A stretch of 64,000 bases of DNA from Diploscapter coronatus (lineage: Eukaryota > Nematoda > Chromadorea > Rhabditida > Rhabditidae), in contig OZ038422.1 of NCBI GenBank assembly GCA_964036155.1, positions 72,005,201-72,069,200 of the forward strand. Direction: 5' to 3'. The position numbers and the translations under genes were made by a program. Of this stretch, positions 34,601 through 44,508 are shown piece after piece. The stretch's first letter is position 1, and each line of letters opens with the position of its first letter. The notes below the pieces were generated by a model. The model did no database searches. It was given only the letters and a program-made list of their open reading frames with translations, and was not told the origin of the DNA.

Positions 34601-36904
34601 CTCAGTGGAAAGGCTGACATGATTGTCGCATCAGTCACTATCAATCAGGTAAAAATTACAATTTGTTTTAAGTTTTATTGAAGAATGACAAATCTTACAA
34701 TGAGAAAGGGCAACCATTATTGTATCGGTCAAATTAAGTGACAGTTCGTGCGTTAAAGCGCGTTTTGCGAGAAATGCGCGTATGAACTATGCACAAAGAG
34801 GGCAGCAAAGTGCCTGAGAAAGAGCCAGCATGGGATAGTGGAAAGAGTGGTACGCAAGTTCCTGTGTCTTTCGCCTTTCTCGCTATTTTCCAACACTCGA
34901 ACACTTAATTTGACCACTACAGTATTTTCCCGCTTTCTTTTGATATTTGTAGGGTCGATGTTCCAAGATCGAAATAAACAAAAGTAATTTTGAGGAACGT
35001 GAGCGAGTCGTGGATTTCTCGAAGCCCTTCATGACGACGGGCATTTCGATTATGATCAAGAAGCCCGAGAAGCAGGAGTTCTCCGTGTTCAGCTTCATGC
35101 AGCCGCTATCGACAGACATTTGGATGTACATCATCTTTGCATATATCGGGGTTAGTTTTACTCTCATTTGTCAATCGAAATTTTTGCATTTCTAAATTGC
35201 CCATCTAGGTATCAGTAGTCATCTTCTTGGTGTCTCGCTTTTCTCCTTACGAATGGCGAATTGAGGAGACGGCTCGAGGTGGGTTCGCGATTTCCAACGA
35301 CTTTTCCGTCTACAATTGTCTCTGGTTCACTTTGGCCGCTTTCATGCAACAGGGAACGGACATTCTGCCTAGGTCAGTTTAGAACCACGATTTCTTTTTT
35401 TTAGAAAATGCATTGTTTTCAGGTCTGTTTCTGGACGTATTGCTTCGTCCGCTTGGTGGTTCTTTACTATGATCATTGTTTCATCATACACAGCTAATCT
35501 GGCTGCCTTTTTGACTTTGGAGAAAATGCAGGTGATTGTCTTTTTACTTATTTTTTTCGCTAAATCCCAACTCTAGGCTCCAATTGAGAATGTAGAAGAT
35601 TTGGCGAAACAGACCAAAATCAAATATGGCATCCAGGGAGGCGGATCAACTGCCTCTTTCTTCAAGGTAATAATTCGGATAGTTTTGAAAAATGCAAAAT
35701 TCGCATTTTTCTTTAAGTTTCTCTCTAGTTTATAAAAAAAAAGGATCTTGAAATTATTGTTTGTTAATTTCTAGTCTTCTTCCGTCGAAATCTATCAGCG
35801 AATGGGGCGTTACATGGAGTCGCAAGTGCCTTCAGTGTTCGTGAGCAACTATGCAGAGGGAATCGAGAAAGTGCGACAACATAAAGGACGGTATTAGTCT
35901 TTGAAAATCATACCAATTTCACTTTAAAAACTAAAGATACGCCTTTCTGCTGGAAGCAACAGCGAATGAATACGAAAATAATCAGCTTCCTTGCGATACG
36001 ATGAAAGTTGGTGAGTCCTTTTTGAGAACTTGGAAGAAAATGCAGTTTTATCTTATTTTTGGATGTTTCATTTGGGCACTTTGTGTATCAACATTTTCTC
36101 TTTATAAGTTTTTCTATTTTCAGGCGCGAATCTGAACAGCATCGGTTACGGCATCGCGACGCCATTTGGCTCTGACTGGAAGGATTTGATCAATCTTGCA
36201 ATTCTCGCTCTGCAGGAGAAAGGAGAGCTCAAGAAACTCGAAATGAAGTGGTGGGTTGAACTGACTGATTGTGTGAAGGACACATCGGCGGTATGTCAAA
36301 GTTAATTTCCATTTTTATTCTGATTGTTGTTTCCATTCTTTTTTTTACTTCTTGTTGAAGAGTCACAAATCATTATCTCCCTTATTTGACACAATTTTGA
36401 GTCCACGCATATGAGATATAGAAATAAGAATATTAAATTTCAGGACGGCTCAGGTGCTTCTTTGAATTTGTCTAAAGTAGCAGGCATATTCTATATACTG
36501 ACGGGAGGAATGATCGCTTCTATGCTAGCGGCACTGGGTGAATTCCTCTATCGGTCTCGGATCGAAGCAAGGAAGTCTGATTCGAATTCATTAGTAGGAA
36601 ATTTTGCGGTGCGCATTCTTTGAAAATCATGGAAAAGCAAACTTCGTAAAATTTAGAAGAACCTCAAATCAGCGTTGTCTTCACAACTGCGTCTTTCAGT
36701 GCAGGGCGGGGCTGTGGCTCAGCCTGGCACACAAAGTTTTGAAGCTATCAAAAGGCAACAGGTCTAAAATACTTTGAAAGTTCTCTGGAAATGATGATTT
36801 TATAGACAGCCTCATTTCTGCCAGCCTCTAACGACAAAGACAGTAGCATGGCTTCTGAAAACCGGCTCAGTCCCACCTATCAGCCATACAATACCGCCGT
36901 TTAG
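31617..36904 (+). CDS. glr-1: ionotropic glutamate receptor, non-NMDA, GLR-1 type
   Basis: Postsynaptic glutamate-gated cation channel. Twenty-six exons from 31617 to 36904 join in phase to about 1014 residues (988 from the second Met at 31695, which directly starts the signal peptide [15 protein letters not shown]). The amino-terminal domain spans exons to about 34257. Ligand-binding and pore blocks are textbook: [32 protein letters not shown], pore loop [16 protein letters not shown], the M3 gate [15 protein letters not shown], then S2 with [15 protein letters not shown] and [12 protein letters not shown], and M4 around [20 protein letters not shown]. The Q/R position is Q, so a genomically Ca-permeable form is predicted. 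The protein ends YNTAV, a class I PDZ ligand; GLR-1 of C. elegans also ends in TAV. Orthology to glr-1 rather than glr-2 is likely but not proven. The intron before the M1 exon holds a MITE. Confidence 0.93.
34720..34922. mobile_element. MITE, TA flanked, in glutamate receptor intron
   Basis: The left end TTGTATCGGTCAAATTAAGT and the right end, in complement CTGTAGTGGTCAAATTAAGT, form a terminal inverted repeat of about 22 nt with TA outside both ends. Internal sequence with TTGCGAGAAATGCGCGTA also occurs at the start of the window on the minus strand. It lies in the intron between exons 34515-34648 and 34995-35150 of the receptor gene. Confidence 0.75.
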
Positions 36905-37768
36905 AGAGCATTTATATAATTTGCACACAATTTTTGTAATAAAAATAACCTCTTCAATTGAAGAGATGGCAACGCTCAGAAACGTTATAATTTCTTCATT
37001 TTTCATTGTCGTTTCGTGAATTTCGTGGATTGTTGTGTTAGTGGAAGTACGAATTTTTTACTATCCACATCAGTTATCTTTTTAAGAGTAGATATCAGAA
37101 AAAATTCAAGTCATAAGGGGTGCAGAACAGGGGTCCGTCGATTTGACTGATTTTCACATGTTTAGTACAGTTTTTCATGCTGACCATCATGATGTGATTT
37201 ATTTTTCATTAAAATTATCGTATGCAGGATTACGGTAGCTTCAAGTTTTGATAGACCCGACCTCAGGAAAAAATTCATACTTTCTTATTTCTGAACCAAA
37301 TTGAGTGATTCTTTTTTATTTTGTAGATCTTGAGTAGGAAAATGTCATAAAAATTCAGTTTTATGATATTATTTTTGATAGGAAAAAGTTATTCCAAGTT
37401 GCCCTATATACCCGTACTGTGTTTACAAGTGTAATGTGAGTTAACGTTGGAGTTTCTCATTAAATCTTGTGGAGCTCTTCAAGTTGATCAACTTTTGTTA
37501 GAGAACTTATTTTGGAATATGCATACACAGGGAGGTATGAATTTTTGAAAATTCACCTTTCTGAAATATAATCAAGCAAATTTCGAAAAAAAATGATAAT
37601 GGAGAATTTAACAAAATAACCTCATTGGCATATTTCGTCTCAAGAGACTAGAGAGAATTGGAATCGAGAGACGATGAGAAACAAGAATGGGAGTCAGGCC
37701 AGGTTTGGATGAAAAACAGTAGACGATAATCATTTCTTTATTTATAATTCTAAAAATCATAATTATCA
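36905..37768. other. intergenic between convergent genes, one repeat arm
   Basis: Spacer between the glutamate receptor stop and the 3' end of the minus-strand receptor. It contains a solo repeat arm at 37115-37325. No other structure recognised. Confidence 0.5.
37115..37325 (+). repeat. solo arm related to the 40.4-kb foldback element
   Basis: Shares ordered blocks with 40440-40640, such as GAACAGGGGTCCGTCGATTT, TACAGTTTTTCATGCTGACC, ATCATGATGTG and CTTTCTTATTTCTGAACCA. Only one arm is present here, with no inverted partner. Confidence 0.65.
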
Positions 37769-39637
37769 CTATGAAGTCAGCTGGGTGGCGTTTTTTCTTC
37801 GAAGTCGGCCACAGAAGTAAAACATGCACAGTTGTCTGAATCGCTTTCCAAAGAATGCATAAATCAGGATATTCGAGGCACTGAAATAATCTTTTATAAA
37901 CTGATTATTAGGCTGAAAGATACCTGTTGATGCAAACTAGCAGGTTAGATATTGCAATCAATGATTTTGGTAAATTTATACTGAAGGCCTCATCGACATT
38001 TGCGATAGCAGATAGAAAATTGAATGCTATGAACGTTAATGCCGTGTAAATGACAATGAGATTTCGTCTAAATTAAAAATTTTGAGTAATTTCGATTTTA
38101 TCATTTAGAATTACTATAATTCCAAATAATTATCATACCGGTTTTCTTTTTCGTCATTAGCTTGCAAGCCTTGCATAACTAAACGTGTTTGATGTGCTTT
38201 GCGAACTTCCTTAACCACGAAGAAGTTTAGGATAATCATTATTGACCTGAATTATTCACTTCGAGAGTAATTACTTTGATATAAGCTTTCATTTACCATG
38301 GAATAAGAATGACAAAAATGGTATAGGTATAAGTCATATAATATCTTTGATAGGTCAGATTAAGTCTCATACCCGACATTAAGAACTGACCGCATTTATA
38401 GTATGAAAATTCGAAAAATGCAGGTATCTAAATTTGACAAGACAATTATATCATTGCAAGAATTAATAAAATATAATTTCCACCAAACGAACTCTGTATA
38501 GAACTCCAATAAGCGTTGTGGAAATAATAATGATTTTAGCTCCCTTAGATGTGCACCAAAGTTTCGATTGAAATGGATATTTTATATGCAGAAATCGGTC
38601 GATGGTAATTGCAGCGCAGGTCCAAGCACTGCACGTGTGAGCTATCTTGAGAGTTGGAAGTAGATATTGGTCAGTAAGCCAGTGAAACCGACAGAATATG
38701 TTGTAAGTGTATTTCTGAAATTTCACTAAATCTTCGTGGAAATAAGTTTGGGAATAATTTTTGATATTTGTAAAAAATTTTGCATGTTTCATTCATTTTG
38801 TGAAATTGAAGATAATATCAGACGACAATATTAACAATTTTGGGTCATTTGAATAAGAATTTTGGATTTAGCCATTTTAAATTATATTAATTGAATCAAT
38901 TTTCTCTGGCCTATTATAAATATAAATTATCATTCAAAGCTTACCAGTTCGTAACATAGATTTTCTGGTGTGAATACTAATAGACCAAGCATCAAAAGGA
39001 GCAAATCGAAAAATGACATCGCGGCGAGGTAAATATTCAACGTATTTGATCTGTAACATTATTAAAAAATTTTATTGTTGCAGGCGTTCGACAGATTGAT
39101 CACTCTTGAAAGTTGAGATAAAATAGTTATACGACTATCTGATCCTTGCATCGAAAGATTATAAATAGCCACGCTCAGCATCGTCATTACCGACCATGAA
39201 AGAGCCAAAGTTAGCAATGATTTGAAGGGGAGAAATGAAAGATGCATAGTTTAATTCTGCCGTTATTATACTCCCACGATACAAAGTTCGGTTAGTCGTA
39301 TGCGAATTTCTATCACTAATTTTGAAAGTGATAAATTTGACGGATGATTGCAATGCATCAAAATGATTAAAAAAACAATTCTTGTTTGATTATCTATTTA
39401 AAATTGAATTTTTATCACTTGATTTTCTAATGTTCAAATTAGACATTATGGAGCATTGTCTAACCTCATTTGTTTTCGAGTGAAGATGAACATGCTAATG
39501 CTAGCTGCAAAGATACCGATTAGACAAATTATCGGTAAAATAATAACGTTGACATAATAGAACATTGGGTCATACTCCAGATCTATAGGACTATAGTCAC
39601 ATTCTTTTTTGTTAATCGTGAAGTTTGTTGAGTTCAT
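37769..39637 (-). CDS. rhodopsin-like neuropeptide-type GPCR (FMRFamide-receptor-like)
   Basis: Seven exons on the minus strand (39637-39465, 39050-38945, 38714-38493, 38427-38297, 38246-38139, 38067-37924, 37880-37769) join in phase to about 331 residues. The N-terminus has two N-glycosylation sites (NSTNFT). TM1 is VNVIILPIICLIGIFAASIS, TM2 is NIYLAAMSFFDLLLLMLGLL, and TM3 ends in AAITIDRFLHIKYPF, so the usual DRY is DRF. TM4 follows as AKIIIISTTLIGVLYR. The second extracellular loop carries the expected Cys (FEFSYYKCGQF). TM6 is LIVIYTALTFIAFNFLSA. TM7 ends SNILIYAFFGKRFR, a degenerate NPxxY. The tail is short and basic. Loop pattern and IKYPF suit the nematode FMRFamide-like peptide receptor group, but the ligand is unknown. 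The retained intron after exon 1 contains open frames that are not needed for the model. Confidence 0.82.
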
Positions 39638-41504
39638 CCCAGTCTAAATAACGTATTTTCAAGACTCGAAAGAGACTCGATGCGTTCCTTGGAGAAGAAA
39701 CTCGAGTACTTTGGCATAAAATAATCTATTCGTTTTTTAGCGTTTAAAGAATAAAAAAAAACGAGAATAACTATAAAATGGTCAAATTTTAAATGGGAAA
39801 AATATTTTCAAATTCTCGAAGAAGAAATTTCGAACTTTTAAGACTAAGAAAAGAAAGACAAGTAACAAGAGTGTCCTATCTTTTGGCCTCAGGGCAGCTT
39901 CAACTCTGTTTCCACCAATCAATACATGTATCTCTCTATTCGCACAACACTCCGTTCATTCACTCGTTCTTCGTTCCTTCTGGATTTGGTCGTGTGTTAC
40001 ATTGAGCACAAAATGCTTTTCAACAAAATATATCAAAATTGAAGGAAATAGTTATTTGAGCATTAAATTGAATTATAATATGAGTCGTTATAGAACCATC
40101 AAAACGTAAATTTAACATTTGAAGTTTCTGGACGAAGCAATATGATTATCCATAATGAGCCTCTTTTAACGGACTCTTTGAAATAGCGCTGTTAAAAATA
40201 TTGAAGGCAAGAAAGTGCCATTAGTGCATGGAAAGTCTATACATCACAAAGTGTTGAGCATGAATCGAAAACAAAACTGAAATAATTATGCCTAAATTTG
40301 TCGATCGAAGGCATGTATATTGAGTTTCAAAGAAAAAAACACTGAGATATGTGCACATCTATTAGGCTGTCAGGAAAGTCCTGTACCAAAAAATAAATAA
40401 ATTTTCATTTATTCATAACTTTATTTAAGAGCGAATGTCATAATTATTCAAAGTGATGCGGAACAGGGGCCCGTCGATTTGGCTGATTTTCGCATATATA
40501 ATACAGTTTTTCACGCTGACCATCATGATGTGGTTTGTTTTTCGAAAAATCGATTACTGTAGCTTGAAGTTTTGACAGACCTGACCTCGGGGAAAAGTTC
40601 ATAACTTTCTTATTTCTGAACCACATCGAGTGGAGTTTTCAGCATTGAATAACTCATTAAAAACTCTACAAATAGTGTAACTACGATCACCTGCTACGGT
40701 CAACAATTTCCCGCCAAAAAATTCATTTTCGAACATGCGACCCTGGCCGACTGCAGCTTTTCGCGATTTTAACCCCATCGATAGGAAAAATACAAGCTGA
40801 AATTAGGTTTATTTGAAAGCCCATTAAATTCTGCGTAGAAGAATATAGATTTTGTGAAAAATATAGGGGATCCTGGGGTCAAAAAATCGTCGAATGCATA
40901 GGGGAACTGAATTTTTTCCCGAGGCCGGGTCTTGAAATCTTCCAATCTATCGCAATCCGCTACAGTAATCGATTAAGAGCGGTTATCACCACGAGAATCA
41001 GCGTGAAAAACTGAGCAACATATGCGAAAATCAACCTGATTTGCGGAGTCCTGTTTATACAGACTTTGGTCCATTTTGACATTCACTCTTAAGAGGCCAA
41101 GATATAGCAGCACAAAAATCGTTATTTACTTTAAAATTAAAAAAAAAAAAGTGTTTGATGTTGAATTCAGAAAATTTAGGAGAAAAATATTGATTTAAGA
41201 TTTTTAAATTTCGTATATTTCAGTTGACCAAACAATTTCACTATTTTCTAAAATCATGCACGAATAAAAATACTTTTAAAAATAAAACATGAGCTGGAAA
41301 TGATCCATTTTGTCATACTAGATAAGCAATCTTTTCAAAGTTTTATTCTGCTTCAGTTAGCTTTCACAAATGCCAAGACGCATTTTGATGGCTACTAGTT
41401 GAGCAAACATTAGACATGTATTTTTATTTTAACGTGAAGTTATTTTTGCAATATCTTGAGGATCGAAATAAATATTTTTATTGACCGAATAACTGATGTC
41501 ATGA
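39638..41504. other. intergenic with a large foldback element
   Basis: Spacer of about 1.9 kb between two minus-strand receptors. It holds the foldback element at 40418-41092 and, just before it, a mariner-like end (TTAGGCTGTCAGGAAAGTCC near 40362) without a visible partner. A run of A lies near 41140. Confidence 0.5.
40418..41092. mobile_element. foldback element with long inverted arms
   Basis: The left arm (about 40418-40640) and right arm (about 40900-41092, inverted) share blocks such as AAGAGCGAATGTCA / complement, GAACAGG...CGTCGATTT, CAGTTTTTCACGCTGA and the CCTGACCTCGGG region. The centre, about 250 bp, has no open frame. A single diverged arm lies at 37115-37325. No transposase is present, so it would depend on another element. 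Confidence 0.65.
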
Positions 41505-43519
41505 TTAAGTGATATCAGGCAGATAGTTATTGCGTGTTTCGTTGCTCTGGTCTGAGACGTTGTTTCGGTTATGAAGTTTGTATCGAAATATTCGAATAAC
41601 TCCTTTTCTCAGTGGAGTTATGACGGCCAAATACATGATGGATATGACTAGGCCATTCATGCTCACATGGATCACCATAGCAAAAAAAGGGACTCTATTT
41701 TAAATTTACATAAAACTCTAATACTATATTCTTGGTATCTGAAAATCTCGTAACCTCGCAACTTGACGAAATAGGATTAGGGATGAGAAGAGAGTGGGGA
41801 AAAGCTCTCTTATATTTGCATACTTTCTCTTCAGGTTACAAGGTTGTGAGATTTTCAAATTACCTATATTCTTACTTTTCGAATATCTTTAGCATATCCA
41901 AGCTAATGAAAGGTAAAATCAGAAATGCACATAATGCCGGTATTCCTATGTACAATTCGTACAAAATGACGTAACAAACGATCCCGCGGAGAACGACTTT
42001 ATGCTGAGAGATTGTTTGATTCGATAACTTCTTTCGGTTATTCAATAGGACACGATTGGATCTAAATCGAAAATGTTCTGAACTGATATCTGAATTCTTA
42101 TAATCTTACAGTTGCTCTCATTTTCAATTCCAGAAATGGGGGCGAAGTCGAGAATAGGTGTGCGGGATTTTGGCATTTCTTTCACTCTCTCGCCTCAACG
42201 AGAAAGAGGGAAAGATATCTCTTCCTTCTGTGCATCTCCTACTTTTCGAGCCTTTTCTCCACTTTCTCCTCCTGTGCTATTTCTCATCTTACCATCTAAT
42301 TACTTTTCTCAACACGCCCTCTCCACTGGAATTTAAAATAGGAAAAACTGTACATTAAAGTAAGAAAATCCATACATCTTAATGACAGAAAACGTGACAA
42401 TAGTTATGACAATGCTAATTATTAGAAGTTCAACCAATATCCATTTTATTACAGGCCGAGTTTCGAAGTTGATTGACAGCAATACTAATTTCTCCATATA
42501 TTGTCTATCTTCAGGCAAAAGATCTCGATAGTCATCTCCATTGAGGTCGAAACATTCATAAACTATCCACAAATTAAGAGGATATAGTGGAAATACTGAT
42601 TAAAAATAATTAGTTTAAAAGAATATAACACATCTTACCGAATAATACCGCAAGAATAAGTATGTATGATGGAAATGTTGGACCCTTCTTATTGAGATTC
42701 AATTGATACAAAGCGATCGTATGAAACAGTAATTGGAATATGCAGCATAATACGATCGTGAACACTAATATGGCAATAATGCACACAATTAGAAAATCGA
42801 ATACCACTGAATTCCTTCCTAGGGGACCTTCCATCGTTATTACCTTAATGTATATACCACAAATAATATAACGGTAACTATCTTTTTACATATATGTGAT
42901 AGGTTTAGAATTCTAAGAACCTGTTGACTGCTCTAATATTTTCAATTTTTACTAACTACATATCAGACCTGTGGAGTATTTTCATCAGACAAAAATAAAC
43001 TATAGAGGATAAATCGCAGTATAATTCAGTTATGATACCAGGTTGCATTGGTAAAAGTTTTGGCTAGTCCCAGGTTGGAAAAGGAAATTCTTTAAGAAAT
43101 TATACTGGGAGTAGTTCGCAAGAGATTTTTGATGATCGAATGATTGTCCTCTCTAGGTCTGCATAATATGGAACGAAAATAGACTAACCGTATTTGGTAA
43201 CCAAACGTATGGACAGAATAGTGCAGCGGCATTTGACAATGCAGCGCCAAATATAATTTGCACAACTATGCCTCTTCTAAATATGCTATTAGAATTCTAT
43301 ATTTATTCATAAAATATGCTAATTGAAATACCTGTAAAATGTAGCTAGACTTTGACCATACTTTCGTATGACGTAAAATGTAAACGTTGCAACAATATTC
43401 GTTAAAATCGCCACAAAATAATTTAGATATAGATTAATAAGTATATAGTTATGAGTTTTATGATACTCATAAACTTCGATAAAATTATCGAGATGATTTC
43501 TCATCGAATTAGTAGTCAT
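41505..43519 (-). CDS. serpentine 7TM chemoreceptor (nematode-specific class)
   Basis: Six exons on the minus strand (43519-43332, 43276-43189, 42843-42639, 42595-42376, 42061-41876, 41694-41505) join in phase to about 358 residues. Hydrophobic segments in order: LYLNYFVAILTNIVATFTFY, IVVQIIFGAALSNAAALF, LIVCIIAILVFTIVLCCIF, FPSYILILAVLFG, IKWILVELLIISIVITIVTF, GIVCYVILYELYIGIPALCA and MVIHVSMNGLVISIMYLAVI. The last is followed by TPLRKGVIRIF, an ending typical of nematode chemoreceptors of the srh/str kind (short basic tail). No DRY motif is evident. Class assignment is open. The intron between exons 5 and 6 carries a hairpin MITE, and the intergenic or intron DNA near 43.03 kb a dispersed repeat. 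Confidence 0.75.
41739..41862. mobile_element. hairpin MITE (family with 19800)
   Basis: GAAAATCTCGTAACCTCGCA at the left is mirrored by GTTACAAGGTTGTGAGATTT at the right. The arms resemble those of the 19800-19933 element, with the shared AACCTC-CAA-TTGA core. It lies inside an intron of the minus-strand 7TM gene. Confidence 0.6.
43028..43165 (+). repeat. dispersed repeat (second copy near 8.73 kb)
   Basis: Contains GTTATGATACCAGGTTGCAT, a GGTAAAAGTTTTGGCTA block, CAGGTTGGA, AGAGATTTTTGATGATCG and TCCTCTCTAGG, in the same order as at 8733-8885. It sits in the intron between exons 42843-42639 and 43276-43189 of the 7TM gene. Confidence 0.5.
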
Positions 43520-44508
43520 GTGTTATCATCATAAAATTATGCAGCTATTGTTGATTGAGTTATTGGAATAGTTCTGGTGAGATTGAGTTATAAATAGATA
43601 TTGAATATAATTTAGCAATGATTCTCAAAGATGGTCGCTCTAGACACTTTTTAACTGTGAATTATTTTAACTCTGTTGGAACCTACAAATTTCATGCTAG
43701 AATTTCATAAACATCTGCCTTGATGAAAATGCGAGCGAATGATATTCGCTATAATAGTGAATTTTCAGGGTAAATTCTAAAAGTTCAAACTTAATAAAAT
43801 TTGAATAATGTGATAAAACTAAAGGTAATATCATCTGGGAATAAACTAGAAGAATGCTACGTTTTGTTATGTAAGTGAATTTATGACCATATTTTGCTCT
43901 TTTGCATCATTGCAAGTATCAGTGGATGCGTTATTAATTCATGCTCAGTATCTCAAAAAAAGTGTTTCAGACTTTTATTTGCAAAAATTTCAAGAAGAAA
44001 CTTTAATATTGAATTTGAGATGTCTTTACATAAAATCACTGCATTATTAATGCACAAAAAGCGGTTATTCGAACATGTAGAGGGGAATGCAGGCGATTGA
44101 AACTTTCTTCGTCCCTGCGATGAAATAATGTGTATAATGAAGAGAGGAAGCGCGTATCTTTCTGCTATTTCTCTAGTATTCTCTCATTTTCGATAGTCTC
44201 TTTTTGTGTTATTAATATTCTTGATCTATCTCCTCATCAAGATTTCATTCGCAATCAAGTAACGAAATTTAGTCCAAATATCCTGAGCAATTTTGAAGGT
44301 GTATGTTGCATCACAAGAAGGAACGATAAGTTTGCAGTTATTTTTCGGCAAGAAAAATTCGGTTGCGCATTTCAAATGATCATTTTCTAGCACATGTCCA
44401 CGTAACCTCGTTAATCTATTCATCCTCATTAGAAAATCGTTCCTTTTGGAGGTCGAATGCGAAAGAACAATTAGTTGTGCCGGTGACAATAGACTCGACT
44501 CCCCCCAC
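43520..44508. other. divergent promoter region
   Basis: Lies between a minus-strand 7TM gene and DEG/ENaC-like copy 1 on plus. The last 170 bases, about 44340-44508, resemble 51930-52086 upstream of copy 2, including a TTCGGTTGCGCATTTC-type block and CGAATGCGAAAGAACAATTA-like sequence. The promoter or 5' leader was therefore duplicated with the gene. Confidence 0.55.

Noticed and set aside
36700..36745. GGCTGTGGCTCAGCCTGGCAC resembles a tRNA 5' half
   Set aside because: It lies inside a glutamate receptor exon encoding [10 protein letters not shown], and no T arm follows. Chance match.
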